44,051 nucleotides of DNA from a virus. Positions 15,462 to 23,006 of the stretch are shown one piece after another. The position numbers and the translations under genes are program-made. The stretch's first letter is position 1. Every line of letters begins with the position of its first letter. The notes under the pieces were generated by a model. That model was given only the letters and a program-made list of their open reading frames with translations, was not told the DNA's origin and searched no databases. The stretch is taken from positions 1 to 44,051 of IMG/VR virus record IMGVR_UViG_3300043466_002244. The stretch is one strand, 5' to 3'.

Positions 15462-17135
15462 ATGAAAAAACAATTAATTAAGGAATCAGGTATTCGTGAT
15501 ATTAATGATATCGCAAAAAGATACAACAAGGCCAAAATATATTTTCATATTGATTTGGATGGTGTTACATCAGCAATTGCAATGAAAGTATATTTGGAAA
15601 GTTATGGTATAGAGGTTGTTGATGCTGAAACAATACAATATGGTACAGATGAGTTTGCTATCAAAAAACCAGATGCCAGTGGAAATGTTATGCCTGTTTT
15701 GGTAGATTTTGCTCACGGAAAACCAATGTTTAAGATTCATACAGACCATCACGATAGACAAGCAGGGGTTGAATCAGGAACATCAACAAGTTTCAGACAT
15801 GCAAGGTCAAATGTTGAAACAATATCAGGTGTAATTTCAACATATGACTTATTTCCTCCATCTGACATTAAAATAATATCAACAATTGATTCTGCTAATT
15901 TTAGAGCAATGAATATTACTGTTAGGGAGGTTATGAATTACATTTTCAAGGTTGAAAAAGAATCTCCTGAAAGAAGTAATATAATAATGGGATTGGTTAC
16001 AAACAAAATATTGTTAGCGTTTAAAAATAAAGAATTTGAAGGTAAAAATATATTAGAGAGACTTGTTCTTATTTGTACTCCATCACTTAAAAATATCTAT
16101 AATAATTTGATAAGAATGATTATGGATTCTGGTTTAATGGATAAAGTGAAGGGATTTTTGAACACAGAGTTGGGTAATGAAGAACCAAAAGGTGATAAAA
16201 TCAGAAGAATTCAACAACAACTTCAAAAACATGGTGAAACCTATTTGGAGAAAGTTAGAGGTAACATAGGTAAACAACTCAAATACGAGGATGGTATTAT
16301 CATCAAAGATGGGTCTGCTGGTGCTAGTATGGCTAATGTTGGAAGTTATGATAGATATGTGGCTTTTGAATTGATTCCTGACGCTGATTTCCAGGTTGTA
16401 ACTTGGGGTTCAGTTGGATTATTACAAGTTTCTTGTAATCCATATAAAGAATCTAGAGGACTCAAAGGGGTTGATTTAGGTAAAATGAATACAGAAATTC
16501 TCAATAACCATAAATCTGAATTAGAAGGTATTAAGACTACACTTTTACGTTTAAAAGAAGTTGCTGAAAGTAGTAAAAAATTTGTACCTTATGAAAGTGT
16601 TGGTTTTACCTTTCAAGATTTTATTGCATTGTATAGCGAAAAAGATGAGAATGGTAAAGTTATCAAAGATAAAGATGGTAAAATCATAAATATAAAAGGC
16701 TATTTTGATGTACCTGAAAAATTTAAAAATTTTACAAACAAAAAAAGTGAAGAGGAAAATAAGAAAAGTGAGGAGGAAAATAAGAAAAAAGGACAAAAAA
16801 AAATGACCCCACTTAAGTTTTGGCAAAATCTAATTAGAAAAACTATGATGAAACCTTTTGTTGGTTTAACGGATTTTGAACAAAGTATTCTAAAAGAAGT
16901 TTATATTAATGCTTATGATGTTATAAAAAACAATAGTGGTGGACACAAGTGTATTACAAATTTCCAAGCTTCTGCTTTGGGTGGTGGATTCGGTCCATAC
17001 AAAACAACTGAGTTCATTGGAATGATTAAAGATGAGTTTGTTGAAAAGTTGAAAAATGAAATTCAGAAAGAGAAAAAACAGAATATCGATGAAAACTACT
17101 TTAGGAATATAATAAAGAAAATAATGAAAGGTTAA
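15462..17135 (+). CDS. Tagged DHH-family phosphoesterase
   Basis: The tag-like start MKKQLIKES contains IKE at residues 6-8, a possible prohead-protease site. The DHH metal motifs follow: HIDLDG (His29, Asp31, Asp33), VDFAHG (Asp82) and HTDHHD (93-98). This family includes RecJ-type exonucleases, oligoribonucleases and cyclic-dinucleotide phosphodiesterases. Residues 100-557 do not resemble a standard DHHA1 domain. A short tandem repeat (KSEEEN twice, about residue 430) makes a charged linker. If packaged, it could degrade host nucleotides or signalling dinucleotides on entry; this is inference. It is flanked by its own promoter box and terminator. Confidence 0.88.
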   Translation: MKKQLIKESGIRDINDIAKRYNKAKIYFHIDLDGVTSAIAMKVYLESYGIEVVDAETIQYGTDEFAIKKPDASGNVMPVLVDFAHGKPMFKIHTDHHDRQAGVESGTSTSFRHARSNVETISGVISTYDLFPPSDIKIISTIDSANFRAMNITVREVMNYIFKVEKESPERSNIIMGLVTNKILLAFKNKEFEGKNILERLVLICTPSLKNIYNNLIRMIMDSGLMDKVKGFLNTELGNEEPKGDKIRRIQQQLQKHGETYLEKVRGNIGKQLKYEDGIIIKDGSAGASMANVGSYDRYVAFELIPDADFQVVTWGSVGLLQVSCNPYKESRGLKGVDLGKMNTEILNNHKSELEGIKTTLLRLKEVAESSKKFVPYESVGFTFQDFIALYSEKDENGKVIKDKDGKIINIKGYFDVPEKFKNFTNKKSEEENKKSEEENKKKGQKKMTPLKFWQNLIRKTMMKPFVGLTDFEQSILKEVYINAYDVIKNNSGGHKCITNFQASALGGGFGPYKTTEFIGMIKDEFVEKLKNEIQKEKKQNIDENYFRNIIKKIMKG

Positions 17136-17137
17136 GA

Positions 17138-17485
17138 TTAAAGGGGGAATGTAACAACATCCCCCTTTTTAATTCCCATTCCTTTACAAGTTCCTCCTTT
17201 TACTTCAAGAATAAAGTTTCCTTCACCACAATAATTCTTATGTGATTCATTAATCATTGGTTGACAATTATGATGTATTTTGGTGATAACATCATTGTCG
17301 ATGAATATGATATCTAGTGGTATAATACAATTTTTCATCCAAAAACAATGTTCTTGGTTTTTCATTACGAATAACATTCCGTTGAATGTTTTATCAAATT
17401 TTTTGAACATCATTCCTTCTTGAGTTTCTTCGGGAGATGTTTGGATTTTTACCTTGAAAATGTTTCCGTTTATACTTAACTTCAT
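17138..17485 (-). CDS. DUF192 family protein
   Basis: A 115-residue protein with the DUF192 pattern: EGMMFKKF, NGMLFVMKNQEHCFWMKNCIIPLDIIFID, and the end EVKGGTCKGMGIKKGDVVTF. The family is beta-rich, of unknown biochemical role, usually exported in bacteria; no signal peptide is present here. Its final eight codons lie inside the terminator hairpin. Confidence 0.9.
   Translation of the reverse strand: MKLSINGNIFKVKIQTSPEETQEGMMFKKFDKTFNGMLFVMKNQEHCFWMKNCIIPLDIIFIDNDVITKIHHNCQPMINESHKNYCGEGNFILEVKGGTCKGMGIKKGDVVTFPL
17141..17172. terminator. Bidirectional terminator overlapping a coding end
   Basis: AAGGGGG and CCCCCTT flank a 13-base loop with T-runs on both strands. It ends the DHH gene on the plus strand and overlaps the last codons (GDVVTFPL) of the DUF192 gene on the minus strand. 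Confidence 0.85.
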
Positions 17486-17489
17486 ACTT

Positions 17490-17498
17490 ATAAATATA
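17490..17498. promoter_or_regulatory. TATAAATA/TATTTATA box between divergent genes
   Basis: On the plus strand it reads TATAAATA-like, 13 bases before the NUDIX start. On the minus strand it is the TATATTTAT box, four bases before the DUF192 ATG. It could serve either gene; orientation is uncertain. Confidence 0.4.
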
Positions 17499-17511
17499 AT
17501 AATAATTCGTT

Positions 17512-17898
17512 ATGGGAAATTGTGCTGGTATCTTATTAAAATATAAAAATCAATGTTTATTATGTAAACGAAGTCAGAAGAGTAGTTTACCTGGTGTATG
17601 GTCTGTACCTGGTGGTCATTTGGAGAAAGGTGAGAGTGTTGAAAATGGTGCTATTAGAGAGTTTAGTGAGGAGACAGGATTGGTGATATTGGGTGATTTG
17701 AAATATTTGGCAACATTGACTGGTGGGGGTAGAATGAAGTATTATTTGTTTATGTATGAGATTTCAAGAAAGGTCGAGATTGATTTGGATGAGGCTATGG
17801 ATGGTCACGAACACGATGAATGTGGGTGGTTTAATAAAAAAAACTTGCCTGATAATGTTGAAAAACAACTTTTTTTTATAATTAATAAAATTTTTTGA
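17512..17898 (+). CDS. NUDIX hydrolase
   Basis: The Nudix box is complete: GGHLEKGESVENGAIREF followed by SEETGL, with the metal-binding Glu residues in place. At 128 residues it resembles MutT/dNTP-type or ADP-ribose-type pyrophosphohydrolases. It likely sanitises or hydrolyses a nucleoside diphosphate derivative. Substrate cannot be assigned. Confidence 0.93.
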   Translation: MGNCAGILLKYKNQCLLCKRSQKSSLPGVWSVPGGHLEKGESVENGAIREFSEETGLVILGDLKYLATLTGGGRMKYYLFMYEISRKVEIDLDEAMDGHEHDECGWFNKKNLPDNVEKQLFFIINKIF

Positions 17899-17970
17899 TA
17901 CTTTTTGTAAATATTGATATATTTATATTCACAACCCAACTTCCCTTTCTTATGTTGGTCGATATATCTT

Positions 17971-18009
17971 AACCCCGATAAATGTAGAAATTTGTTGGGG
18001 TTTTTTTAT
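17971..18009 (+). terminator. Terminator before the tandem tagged genes
   Basis: AACCCC (17971-17976) pairs with GGGGTT (17997-18002), followed by a T-run. It ends the NUDIX unit about 75 bases after its stop. Confidence 0.8.
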
Positions 18010-18017
18010 TTATATGA

Positions 18018-18026
18018 GATATTTAT
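18018..18026 (+). promoter_or_regulatory. Late-promoter-like box (GATATTTAT)
   Basis: An exact consensus match, 29 bases before the first of three tandem tagged genes. Confidence 0.6.
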
Positions 18027-18055
18027 TTTTATAAAATAAAATTGAAAAAAAAACG

Positions 18056-18520
18056 ATGAAAAAGATAGTAAGATTAACAGAAAGTGATTTAACTAATTTG
18101 GTTAAAAGGATAATTAAAGAACAAGATGAAAACGAAGAATATCTTGAAAAATTCAAGATATTAATTGACAATGAACAATTTGAAACGGCATTACAATTAG
18201 GTGAAACATTAGATTTGGAAGACAAAGTTTTGGACTTAATTTTAGATAAAATAGTTAAAGAAGGTGACTTCAAGTGGTGGGTAAAAAAAGTACATTCTGT
18301 AATGAAAGAAAAAAAATATAGGCGGATTGATTCAGCCATTGATGATATAACGTATGAATTTATTGAAAAAGATTATTATGCAAATATATTATATAACATA
18401 ATTAACAATATGACAGACCAAAATAAAACAGATGAATTTTATTTTAAAATGATTAAACTGATATATTCTGAAATAGAAAAACAAATAAAAAAAGATGAAA
18501 AAGATAGTAAGATTAACTGA
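18056..18520 (+). CDS. Tagged helical protein, 154 residues
   Basis: Residues 1-22 are the MKKIVRLTESDL-type tag ending IIKE, a candidate cleavage site. The rest is helical and acidic-basic mixed with no known motif. Its last ten residues (KKDEKDSKIN) are encoded by the leader and tag DNA of the next gene read in another frame, and its stop codon is part of that tag. This suggests that a tag cassette landed on its 3' end. Confidence 0.85.
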   Translation: MKKIVRLTESDLTNLVKRIIKEQDENEEYLEKFKILIDNEQFETALQLGETLDLEDKVLDLILDKIVKEGDFKWWVKKVHSVMKEKKYRRIDSAIDDITYEFIEKDYYANILYNIINNMTDQNKTDEFYFKMIKLIYSEIEKQIKKDEKDSKIN

Positions 18521-18893
18521 AAGTGATTTAGTTAGATTGGTTAAAAGAGTTATTAATGAAAAAAGAAATATGAATGAATACGAGTATTTTTATTATATTC
18601 CAGATTGGTATGGTCCGAATACAATGTTTAATGAAAATGATGAAAAAGTAAAATTGTCAGATTATCCTGAAATTGAAGATGCCTTTAAATTCTTTAATAA
18701 TGAAAATGTTGATATAATAAAACTTAATGAAGACGATAGGGACATGACATTAATTAGAAAAGTACATACGTTCATAGATGACAGCAATAATATTTCTTGG
18801 CCATTCTTCAACGAAAATAGAATCCAAAAAATGTGGATGGAAAAATATTTGAAAAACGGATTAATATTAATAAAATTGAAAAAAAAACGATGA
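18495..18893 (+). CDS. Tagged protein, 132 residues
   Basis: The tag begins MKKIVRLTESDLVRLVKRV and continues to INE at residues 20-22. The body is acidic and aromatic-rich (YEYFYYIPDWYGPN) with no recognised domain. The start lies 26 bases inside the upstream gene. The last residues (ILIKLKKKR) are encoded by the leader DNA of the next tagged gene. Function unknown. Confidence 0.8.
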   Translation: MKKIVRLTESDLVRLVKRVINEKRNMNEYEYFYYIPDWYGPNTMFNENDEKVKLSDYPEIEDAFKFFNNENVDIIKLNEDDRDMTLIRKVHTFIDDSNNISWPFFNENRIQKMWMEKYLKNGLILIKLKKKR

Positions 18894-19339
18894 AAAAGAT
18901 AGTAAGATTAACTGAAAGTGATTTAGTTAGATTGATTAAAAGAGTAATTAACGAACAATCAATAAGTGGAAAAACTTTAGAAGATTTTAAAAAATGGGCA
19001 ATGAATAAACAAAATGAATGTCCAGAACCAACGGACCCTTGGGATAGATATTGCCCCCAAGGAACTTGGAAATATGATACTAGAAATGGGAACATTAGGT
19101 TTTTTTCTGATAAGAATGAAGTTGTTATGGAAACAACTATAATGCCTAATGATGACAAATACAACGGACCTGTGGTTGAGTTACAATATTTAGCAAATTG
19201 GGTATCTAAAAAAAATGTTCCATATTATAATGGTGTTTGGAAATGGGGAGGGGTAAAAGGAGCATGGAGTGCAGGTAATCTACAAAGTGTTAATTTGTAT
19301 GATAACGATAAAAATTTTTTAGGTACTATGACTTTTTAA
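18890..19339 (+). CDS. Tagged protein, 149 residues
   Basis: I start it at the ATG that gives the MKKIVRLTESDL tag; an in-frame ATG 57 bases upstream lies inside the previous gene. The tag ends VINE. The mature part has a four-cysteine-poor, Trp/Gly-rich beta body (GTWKYDTRNGNIRFFSD, WKWGGVKGAWSAG), suggesting a small beta-sandwich or peptidoglycan/carbohydrate-binding fold. A strong terminator follows. Confidence 0.85.
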   Translation: MKKIVRLTESDLVRLIKRVINEQSISGKTLEDFKKWAMNKQNECPEPTDPWDRYCPQGTWKYDTRNGNIRFFSDKNEVVMETTIMPNDDKYNGPVVELQYLANWVSKKNVPYYNGVWKWGGVKGAWSAGNLQSVNLYDNDKNFLGTMTF

Positions 19340-19351
19340 GTTTAAGAAAAA

Positions 19352-19389
19352 ATCCCCATCTCAAAAAAAGGTGGGGTTTCTTTTTTTTA
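19352..19389 (+). terminator. Terminator after tandem tagged genes
   Basis: CCCCA pairs with TGGGG within AATCCCCATC...GGTGGGGTTT, followed by a long T-run. Confidence 0.8.
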
Positions 19390-19416
19390 TGAAGATTATT
19401 TCTTATATTTTCCATT

Positions 19417-20235
19417 ATGAATATACTGAGCCTTTTCGATGGAATGTCCTGTGGTCAAATAGCATTAAACAAAGTTGGAATAAAATATGACAACTATTAT
19501 GCTTCAGAGATTGACCAGCACGCAATTAAAGTAACCCAACACAACTATCCAAATACAATTCAACTTGGTGACATTACCAAAATCAAAGGTAGTGATTTAC
19601 CTAGTATTGATTTATTATTTGGTGGTAGTCCTTGTCAAAGTTTTTCATCTGCTGGTAATAGAACAGGATTTGATGGAAAGAGTGGATTATTTTGGGAATA
19701 TGTAAGAATATTGAATGAAGTTAAACCCAAATATTTTCTATTAGAAAATGTTAAGATGAAAAAGGAATGGGAAGACATCATAACAAAAGAGATGGGAGTT
19801 GAACCAATTTCAATTAATAGTAATTTGGTATCAGCTCAAAACAGAGAAAGATTATATTGGACAAATATTCCTAATGTAACTCAACCAGAAAATAGAAATA
19901 TCAAATTGAATGATGTGTTGGGTAATTCAGAGTTCAGAGAAATACCAAAATGTTTTTATAATAAGTGGGGAAACAAACCTAGAATTGAGAAGGGAGTGAA
20001 TTGGGTATGTAATGACAAATCAAATTGTTTAACCACCAAAAATTGTCATACCAATCAGTATTTGTTCAATGAGGATAAAAGTTTATGTAGATTATTGACC
20101 GCTGATGAGTTTGAGAGATTGCAAACAATACCTGAAGGATATACCTCTGTGGTTAATAATACTGAAAGGTATAAGATGATTGGTAATGGTTGGACTGTGG
20201 ATGTAATTTCTCATATATTTTCTTCATTGAAATAA
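19417..20235 (+). CDS. C5-cytosine DNA methyltransferase
   Basis: Motif I is LSLFDGMSCG, motif IV GGSPCQSFSSAG with catalytic Cys73, motif VI LLENV, motif VIII AQNRERLYW and motif X KMIGNGWTVDVI. All core motifs are present in 272 residues, with a compact target-recognition region between residues 160 and 220. It methylates cytosine C5 in a short site. It is the fourth DNA methyltransferase in the window and the second of the cytosine C5 type. Confidence 0.94.
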   Translation: MNILSLFDGMSCGQIALNKVGIKYDNYYASEIDQHAIKVTQHNYPNTIQLGDITKIKGSDLPSIDLLFGGSPCQSFSSAGNRTGFDGKSGLFWEYVRILNEVKPKYFLLENVKMKKEWEDIITKEMGVEPISINSNLVSAQNRERLYWTNIPNVTQPENRNIKLNDVLGNSEFREIPKCFYNKWGNKPRIEKGVNWVCNDKSNCLTTKNCHTNQYLFNEDKSLCRLLTADEFERLQTIPEGYTSVVNNTERYKMIGNGWTVDVISHIFSSLK

Positions 20236-20258
20236 TTTTTTATTCCAATTTCTTTTCT

Positions 20259-20266
20259 TATCTTCG
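20259..20266 (+). promoter_or_regulatory. Possible host-type -7 element (TATCTTCG)
   Basis: It resembles TAnnTTTG with one mismatch, with a T-run 19 bases upstream in place of TTTG, 24 bases before the gene at 20290. The match is weak. Confidence 0.35.
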
Positions 20267-20289
20267 TTTCAACAAAAAAACAAGGAGAT

Positions 20290-20535
20290 ATGAACAACAC
20301 AATCAATCAAACATTGGGACAAATTTTAAAAGGGAAAAACAATGGTATCTTTGTTAATCCAAATGGTGAGTATATTAATGTAACAAGATATTATTATAAG
20401 AACACTTTGAAGTTCAATGTAATATTCTCCAAAAATATATATGACATTGCTACAAGACCCGCTATCAATACAACCAGTGAAAAAAAGGTATTAAAATTGT
20501 TGAGCACAGAAAATTACGAACTAGTAAATCAATAA
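20290..20535 (+). CDS. Unknown 81-residue protein
   Basis: The start is preceded by AAGGAGAT, an unusually good ribosome-binding site for this AT-rich, Bacteroidota-like sequence. The protein is beta-rich (GIFVNPNGEYINVTRYYYKN) with no known motif. First gene of an operon that contains SmpB. Confidence 0.7.
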   Translation: MNNTINQTLGQILKGKNNGIFVNPNGEYINVTRYYYKNTLKFNVIFSKNIYDIATRPAINTTSEKKVLKLLSTENYELVNQ

Positions 20536-20539
20536 AAAT

Positions 20540-20770
20540 ATGAAAGCACACGAAGCTGAAAATTGGACATATCTTCACGCCAAAATGAGAGATGAAGAAT
20601 TTCATTATTGTTTCAAACATTTCTCTAGTTTTGAAGAAATAGAGGATGAAGAGTTCCACAAGTTGAGAAATCAATATTTGGAAACCGCTGAACTATTGGA
20701 AAAGTATATTAAAAACAAATACTACGAAGCCAATTGGGAAGTAGAATATGATGATGAAGATGAAGATTGA
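20540..20770 (+). CDS. Unknown acidic 76-residue protein
   Basis: A helical, strongly acidic protein (FSSFEEIEDEEFHKL) ending in an Asp/Glu run whose codons double as the start region of the SmpB gene. No known domain. Confidence 0.65.
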   Translation: MKAHEAENWTYLHAKMRDEEFHYCFKHFSSFEEIEDEEFHKLRNQYLETAELLEKYIKNKYYEANWEVEYDDEDED

Positions 20771-21176
20771 AAACAAGAAAACCAGATTTGAATATAACTT
20801 CCTTGAAACTTACGAGGCCGGCATTGTATTGACAGGAATGGAAGTTAAAGGTATTCGTCAGGGAAATGTTAATTTAACCGACACTTATTGTTTTTTTAAG
20901 GATAATGATTTGTGGGTTAAAAATATTTTTATATCTTTGGGTAATGATGATAGCAAAAGGGAACGAAAACTCTTGTTAAAGAAAGTAGAACTCAAAAGGT
21001 TAAAGTCAAAGTTAATTAATGGTTTAACAATAGTCCCAACCAAAATCTATATTAATGATAGAGGTTTTGTCAAAGTTGAAATTGTGTTAGCACAAGGAAA
21101 AAAACTTTACGATAAGCGTGAATCTATTAAGAATAGAGATATTGAAAGGGAACTTCAATCAAAATCAAAATGGTAA
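20748..21176 (+). CDS. smpB: SmpB, tmRNA-binding protein
   Basis: The conserved SmpB core is clear: EYNFLETYEAGIVLTGMEVK, here residues 14-33, then RQGNVNLTDTY and the C-terminal KKLYDKRESIKNRD. The length of about 140 residues is slightly below bacterial SmpB (about 150-160). It binds tmRNA and ribosomes in trans-translation. Several in-frame ATGs compete; the one at 20760 gives the most usual N-terminus. No ssrA gene is visible nearby, so it would use the host tmRNA or one encoded elsewhere. Confidence 0.93.
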   Translation: MMMKMKIENKKTRFEYNFLETYEAGIVLTGMEVKGIRQGNVNLTDTYCFFKDNDLWVKNIFISLGNDDSKRERKLLLKKVELKRLKSKLINGLTIVPTKIYINDRGFVKVEIVLAQGKKLYDKRESIKNRDIERELQSKSKW

Positions 21177-21433
21177 AAAAGGTATTTAACAAAACGACAT
21201 TCACACAAAAATACGGAGATAGATGTAATAGAGGATTGAGTTGGTGTTGCAGAAAAAACCACTTCAACATTGAAATCATTCGTTCAGGTTTATCTTGGTA
21301 TATCTTAGCTCACCGAACAAAGGATGACGCATATTGGAACTCATTGTGGATAAAGAAAAGATGGGATGAGTTGGATGATGCGATGGATTTTGTTAGTAAG
21401 TTTGATTATGAAAAATTAAAAGCACAATTATGA
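21170..21433 (+). CDS. Unknown 87-residue protein
   Basis: A basic, Trp-rich small protein (RGLSWCCRKNHFNIEIIRSGLSW), overlapping the SmpB end by seven bases. No family recognised. Operon position suggests co-expression with SmpB. Confidence 0.65.
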   Translation: MVKKVFNKTTFTQKYGDRCNRGLSWCCRKNHFNIEIIRSGLSWYILAHRTKDDAYWNSLWIKKRWDELDDAMDFVSKFDYEKLKAQL

Positions 21434-21705
21434 ATACAATAAATTATAATGTAAGAATTGAAAACGAAAAGTTTGGTGTATTATTGAACGAGAACTTTGT
21501 TGATGGAATACAATTCAAGTTATTCTTGAAAATGATTAATGGTGCATTAGAACTGAAAACTAATTTGACATTCTTCAACGGAGTTGACTTTATGATTCAC
21601 ATTCCCTATACTAAACTTGTTGATTCAATTGTAACAACAAAACTTGATACTTATGGAATGAGTGAGATTGTTAAATCAAAGATTGAAGCTCTCGTCACAA
21701 AATAA
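21430..21705 (+). CDS. Unknown 91-residue protein
   Basis: An alpha/beta protein (INYNVRIENEKFGVLLNENF) coupled to the previous gene by an ATGA overlap. No cysteine, membrane segment or known motif. Confidence 0.65.
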   Translation: MNTINYNVRIENEKFGVLLNENFVDGIQFKLFLKMINGALELKTNLTFFNGVDFMIHIPYTKLVDSIVTTKLDTYGMSEIVKSKIEALVTK

Positions 21706-21726
21706 AATGTTTAAACCAAATCAAAA

Positions 21727-21855
21727 ATGAGATTATTGTTATTCGGACTATGTTTGACTTTTATGGTTGCTTGTTGTCCTGCGAAAAAAACTTGTTGTCA
21801 AAAAACTGAGAAAACTTGTCACAAAGTAGAAACAGATAGTTGTAGCCACAAGTAG
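21727..21855 (+). CDS. Tiny Cys-rich lipoprotein-like peptide, 42 residues
   Basis: It starts MRLLLFGLCLTFMVACC, a short signal whose VAC resembles a lipobox, then a lysine/cysteine-rich tail (CCPAKKTCCQKTEKTCH). Eight cysteines in total. It could be a small envelope lipoprotein binding metal. It is too short for standard gene calls but has a clean frame and a terminator after it. Confidence 0.6.
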   Translation: MRLLLFGLCLTFMVACCPAKKTCCQKTEKTCHKVETDSCSHK

Positions 21856-21902
21856 TTTCCTTGTTTAGAAAAATAAGGTGGTGGAGTCCTTAATCGGTCC
21901 TA

Positions 21903-21931
21903 AAGGAGATAGAGATATCTCCTTTTTTATT
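21903..21931 (+). terminator. Terminator of the SmpB operon
   Basis: AAGGAGATA and TATCTCCTT pair around a short loop, followed by a T-run. Confidence 0.85.
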
Positions 21932-21938
21932 TTAGTGG

Positions 21939-21947
21939 TATATTTAT
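21939..21947 (+). promoter_or_regulatory. Late-promoter-like box (TATATTTAT)
   Basis: It lies 16 bases before the ferritin-like gene and directly after a terminator. Confidence 0.55.
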
Positions 21948-21963
21948 AAATAAAAAAAAAATA

Positions 21964-22407
21964 ATGGAAGACAAAATAAAAAAAACAGTATTCGAAGAGG
22001 CTAAGAAAAGAGGTTTAATGGTTGAGCAAGAAGAAAAAACTAACACTGATTTTGTGGAAATGATATCAATTTTGATGCACTCACAAACACAAGCACACAC
22101 CTATCATCTACAAACAGAATCATATGCTGAACACAAAGCATTACAAAAATATTACGAAGGAATTGATGGTTTAGTTGATACAATTGTTGAAGCTTACCAA
22201 GGAAAATATGGGATTATAAAAGGATATAAAAACTTCCCGTTCAATGAATACAAAGGTAATGAAAATACAATAGGTTATTTCGAGAAACTTTGTGATAAAG
22301 TAACTCAGTTAAGAGATTGTTGTAAAGATAGTTGGTTACAGAATGAAATTGATAATGTTTGCACTTTGATTAATTCTACGCTTTACAAGTTAAAGTTCCT
22401 AAAATAA
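21964..22407 (+). CDS. Ferritin/Dps-like phage protein
   Basis: The 147-residue helical protein contains MLHSQTQ-like spacing (ILMHSQTQAHTYHLQTESYAEHKAL split across residues 38-62), then LVDTIVEAYQGKYG. His, Glu and Asp positions resemble a four-helix ferritin-like bundle of the type seen in phages (DUF5856-like, from memory). It could bind iron or protect DNA. Its late-type promoter suggests a virion or late role. Family name is tentative. Confidence 0.65.
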   Translation: MEDKIKKTVFEEAKKRGLMVEQEEKTNTDFVEMISILMHSQTQAHTYHLQTESYAEHKALQKYYEGIDGLVDTIVEAYQGKYGIIKGYKNFPFNEYKGNENTIGYFEKLCDKVTQLRDCCKDSWLQNEIDNVCTLINSTLYKLKFLK

Positions 22408-22408
22408 A

Positions 22409-22439
22409 TTTCCAATTTAACTAATTCTTTTTATATTTG
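22409..22439 (+). promoter_or_regulatory. Host-type promoter (TTTC-19-TATATTTG)
   Basis: TATATTTG at 22432-22439 is a perfect Bacteroidota -7 element, with TTTC exactly 19 bases upstream. It supports an ATG start at 22463 for the next gene rather than the GTG at 22439. Confidence 0.6.
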
Positions 22440-22462
22440 TGAAAGAACCAAACTTACACGAT

Positions 22463-22993
22463 ATGAAAAGAATTATTTATTTTATTCCCCTCCTTTTATT
22501 TATTCCATATCTAAAACCTAAAAAAGTTGTTGAAAAGAAGTTAACACCAACTGAACAATACATTGATAGGTTCAAAAAGGTTGCAGTTTACGAACACAAG
22601 AAGTTTGGTATTCCCGCATCTGTTACTCTGGCTCAGGGTATATTGGAATCGAGGAGTGGTCAATCTGACCTAACCAAGAAAACCAACAATCATTTTGGTA
22701 TTAAGTGTTTTAGTGGATGTAATTATAAAAACTCCAAAAGGTTTGCTGATGATAAACCAACTGACAGGTTTAAGGTTTATGAAAGTAATTGGTATAGTTT
22801 CCGTGACCATTCTCAGTTCCTGATGGGAAAGAGATATAAGAGATGTAGAGAGTGTGGGGATGATTGGAAATGTTGGGTTAGAAATCTTAAAAGGTGTGGA
22901 TATGCAACATCGAATACATATACAAATACATTGACATCGATTATTAAAAAGTACAAGTTATATCAGTATGATAAAAAAAACCCTCAGGTGTGA
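22463..22993 (+). CDS. Glucosaminidase (GH73-like) peptidoglycan hydrolase
   Basis: A hydrophobic N-terminus (residues 4-17) acts as signal or anchor. The GH73-type core follows: GIPASVTLAQGILES with the likely catalytic Glu62, then NNHFGIKCF. The end CGYATSNTYTNTL is also typical. It would cleave the glycan backbone of peptidoglycan. Five extra cysteines (KCFSGC, CRECGDDWKC) suggest disulfides, consistent with action in the periplasm. Likely the phage endolysin or an entry enzyme. Its last codons sit in the terminator hairpin. Confidence 0.9.
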   Translation: MKRIIYFIPLLLFIPYLKPKKVVEKKLTPTEQYIDRFKKVAVYEHKKFGIPASVTLAQGILESRSGQSDLTKKTNNHFGIKCFSGCNYKNSKRFADDKPTDRFKVYESNWYSFRDHSQFLMGKRYKRCRECGDDWKCWVRNLKRCGYATSNTYTNTLTSIIKKYKLYQYDKKNPQV

Positions 22994-23006
22994 GGGTTTT
23001 GTATTT
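22977..23006. terminator. Bidirectional terminator
   Basis: AAAACCCTCA pairs with TGAGGGTTTT. The stop codon of the glucosaminidase gene (22991-22993) is within the stem, and the hairpin also ends the minus-strand gene that stops at 23007. Confidence 0.85.

Noticed and set aside
20748-22000. Searched around smpB for a tmRNA gene.
   Set aside because: No tRNA-like ends or tag-peptide frame found; the non-coding bases are taken up by a small peptide gene, a terminator and a promoter box.
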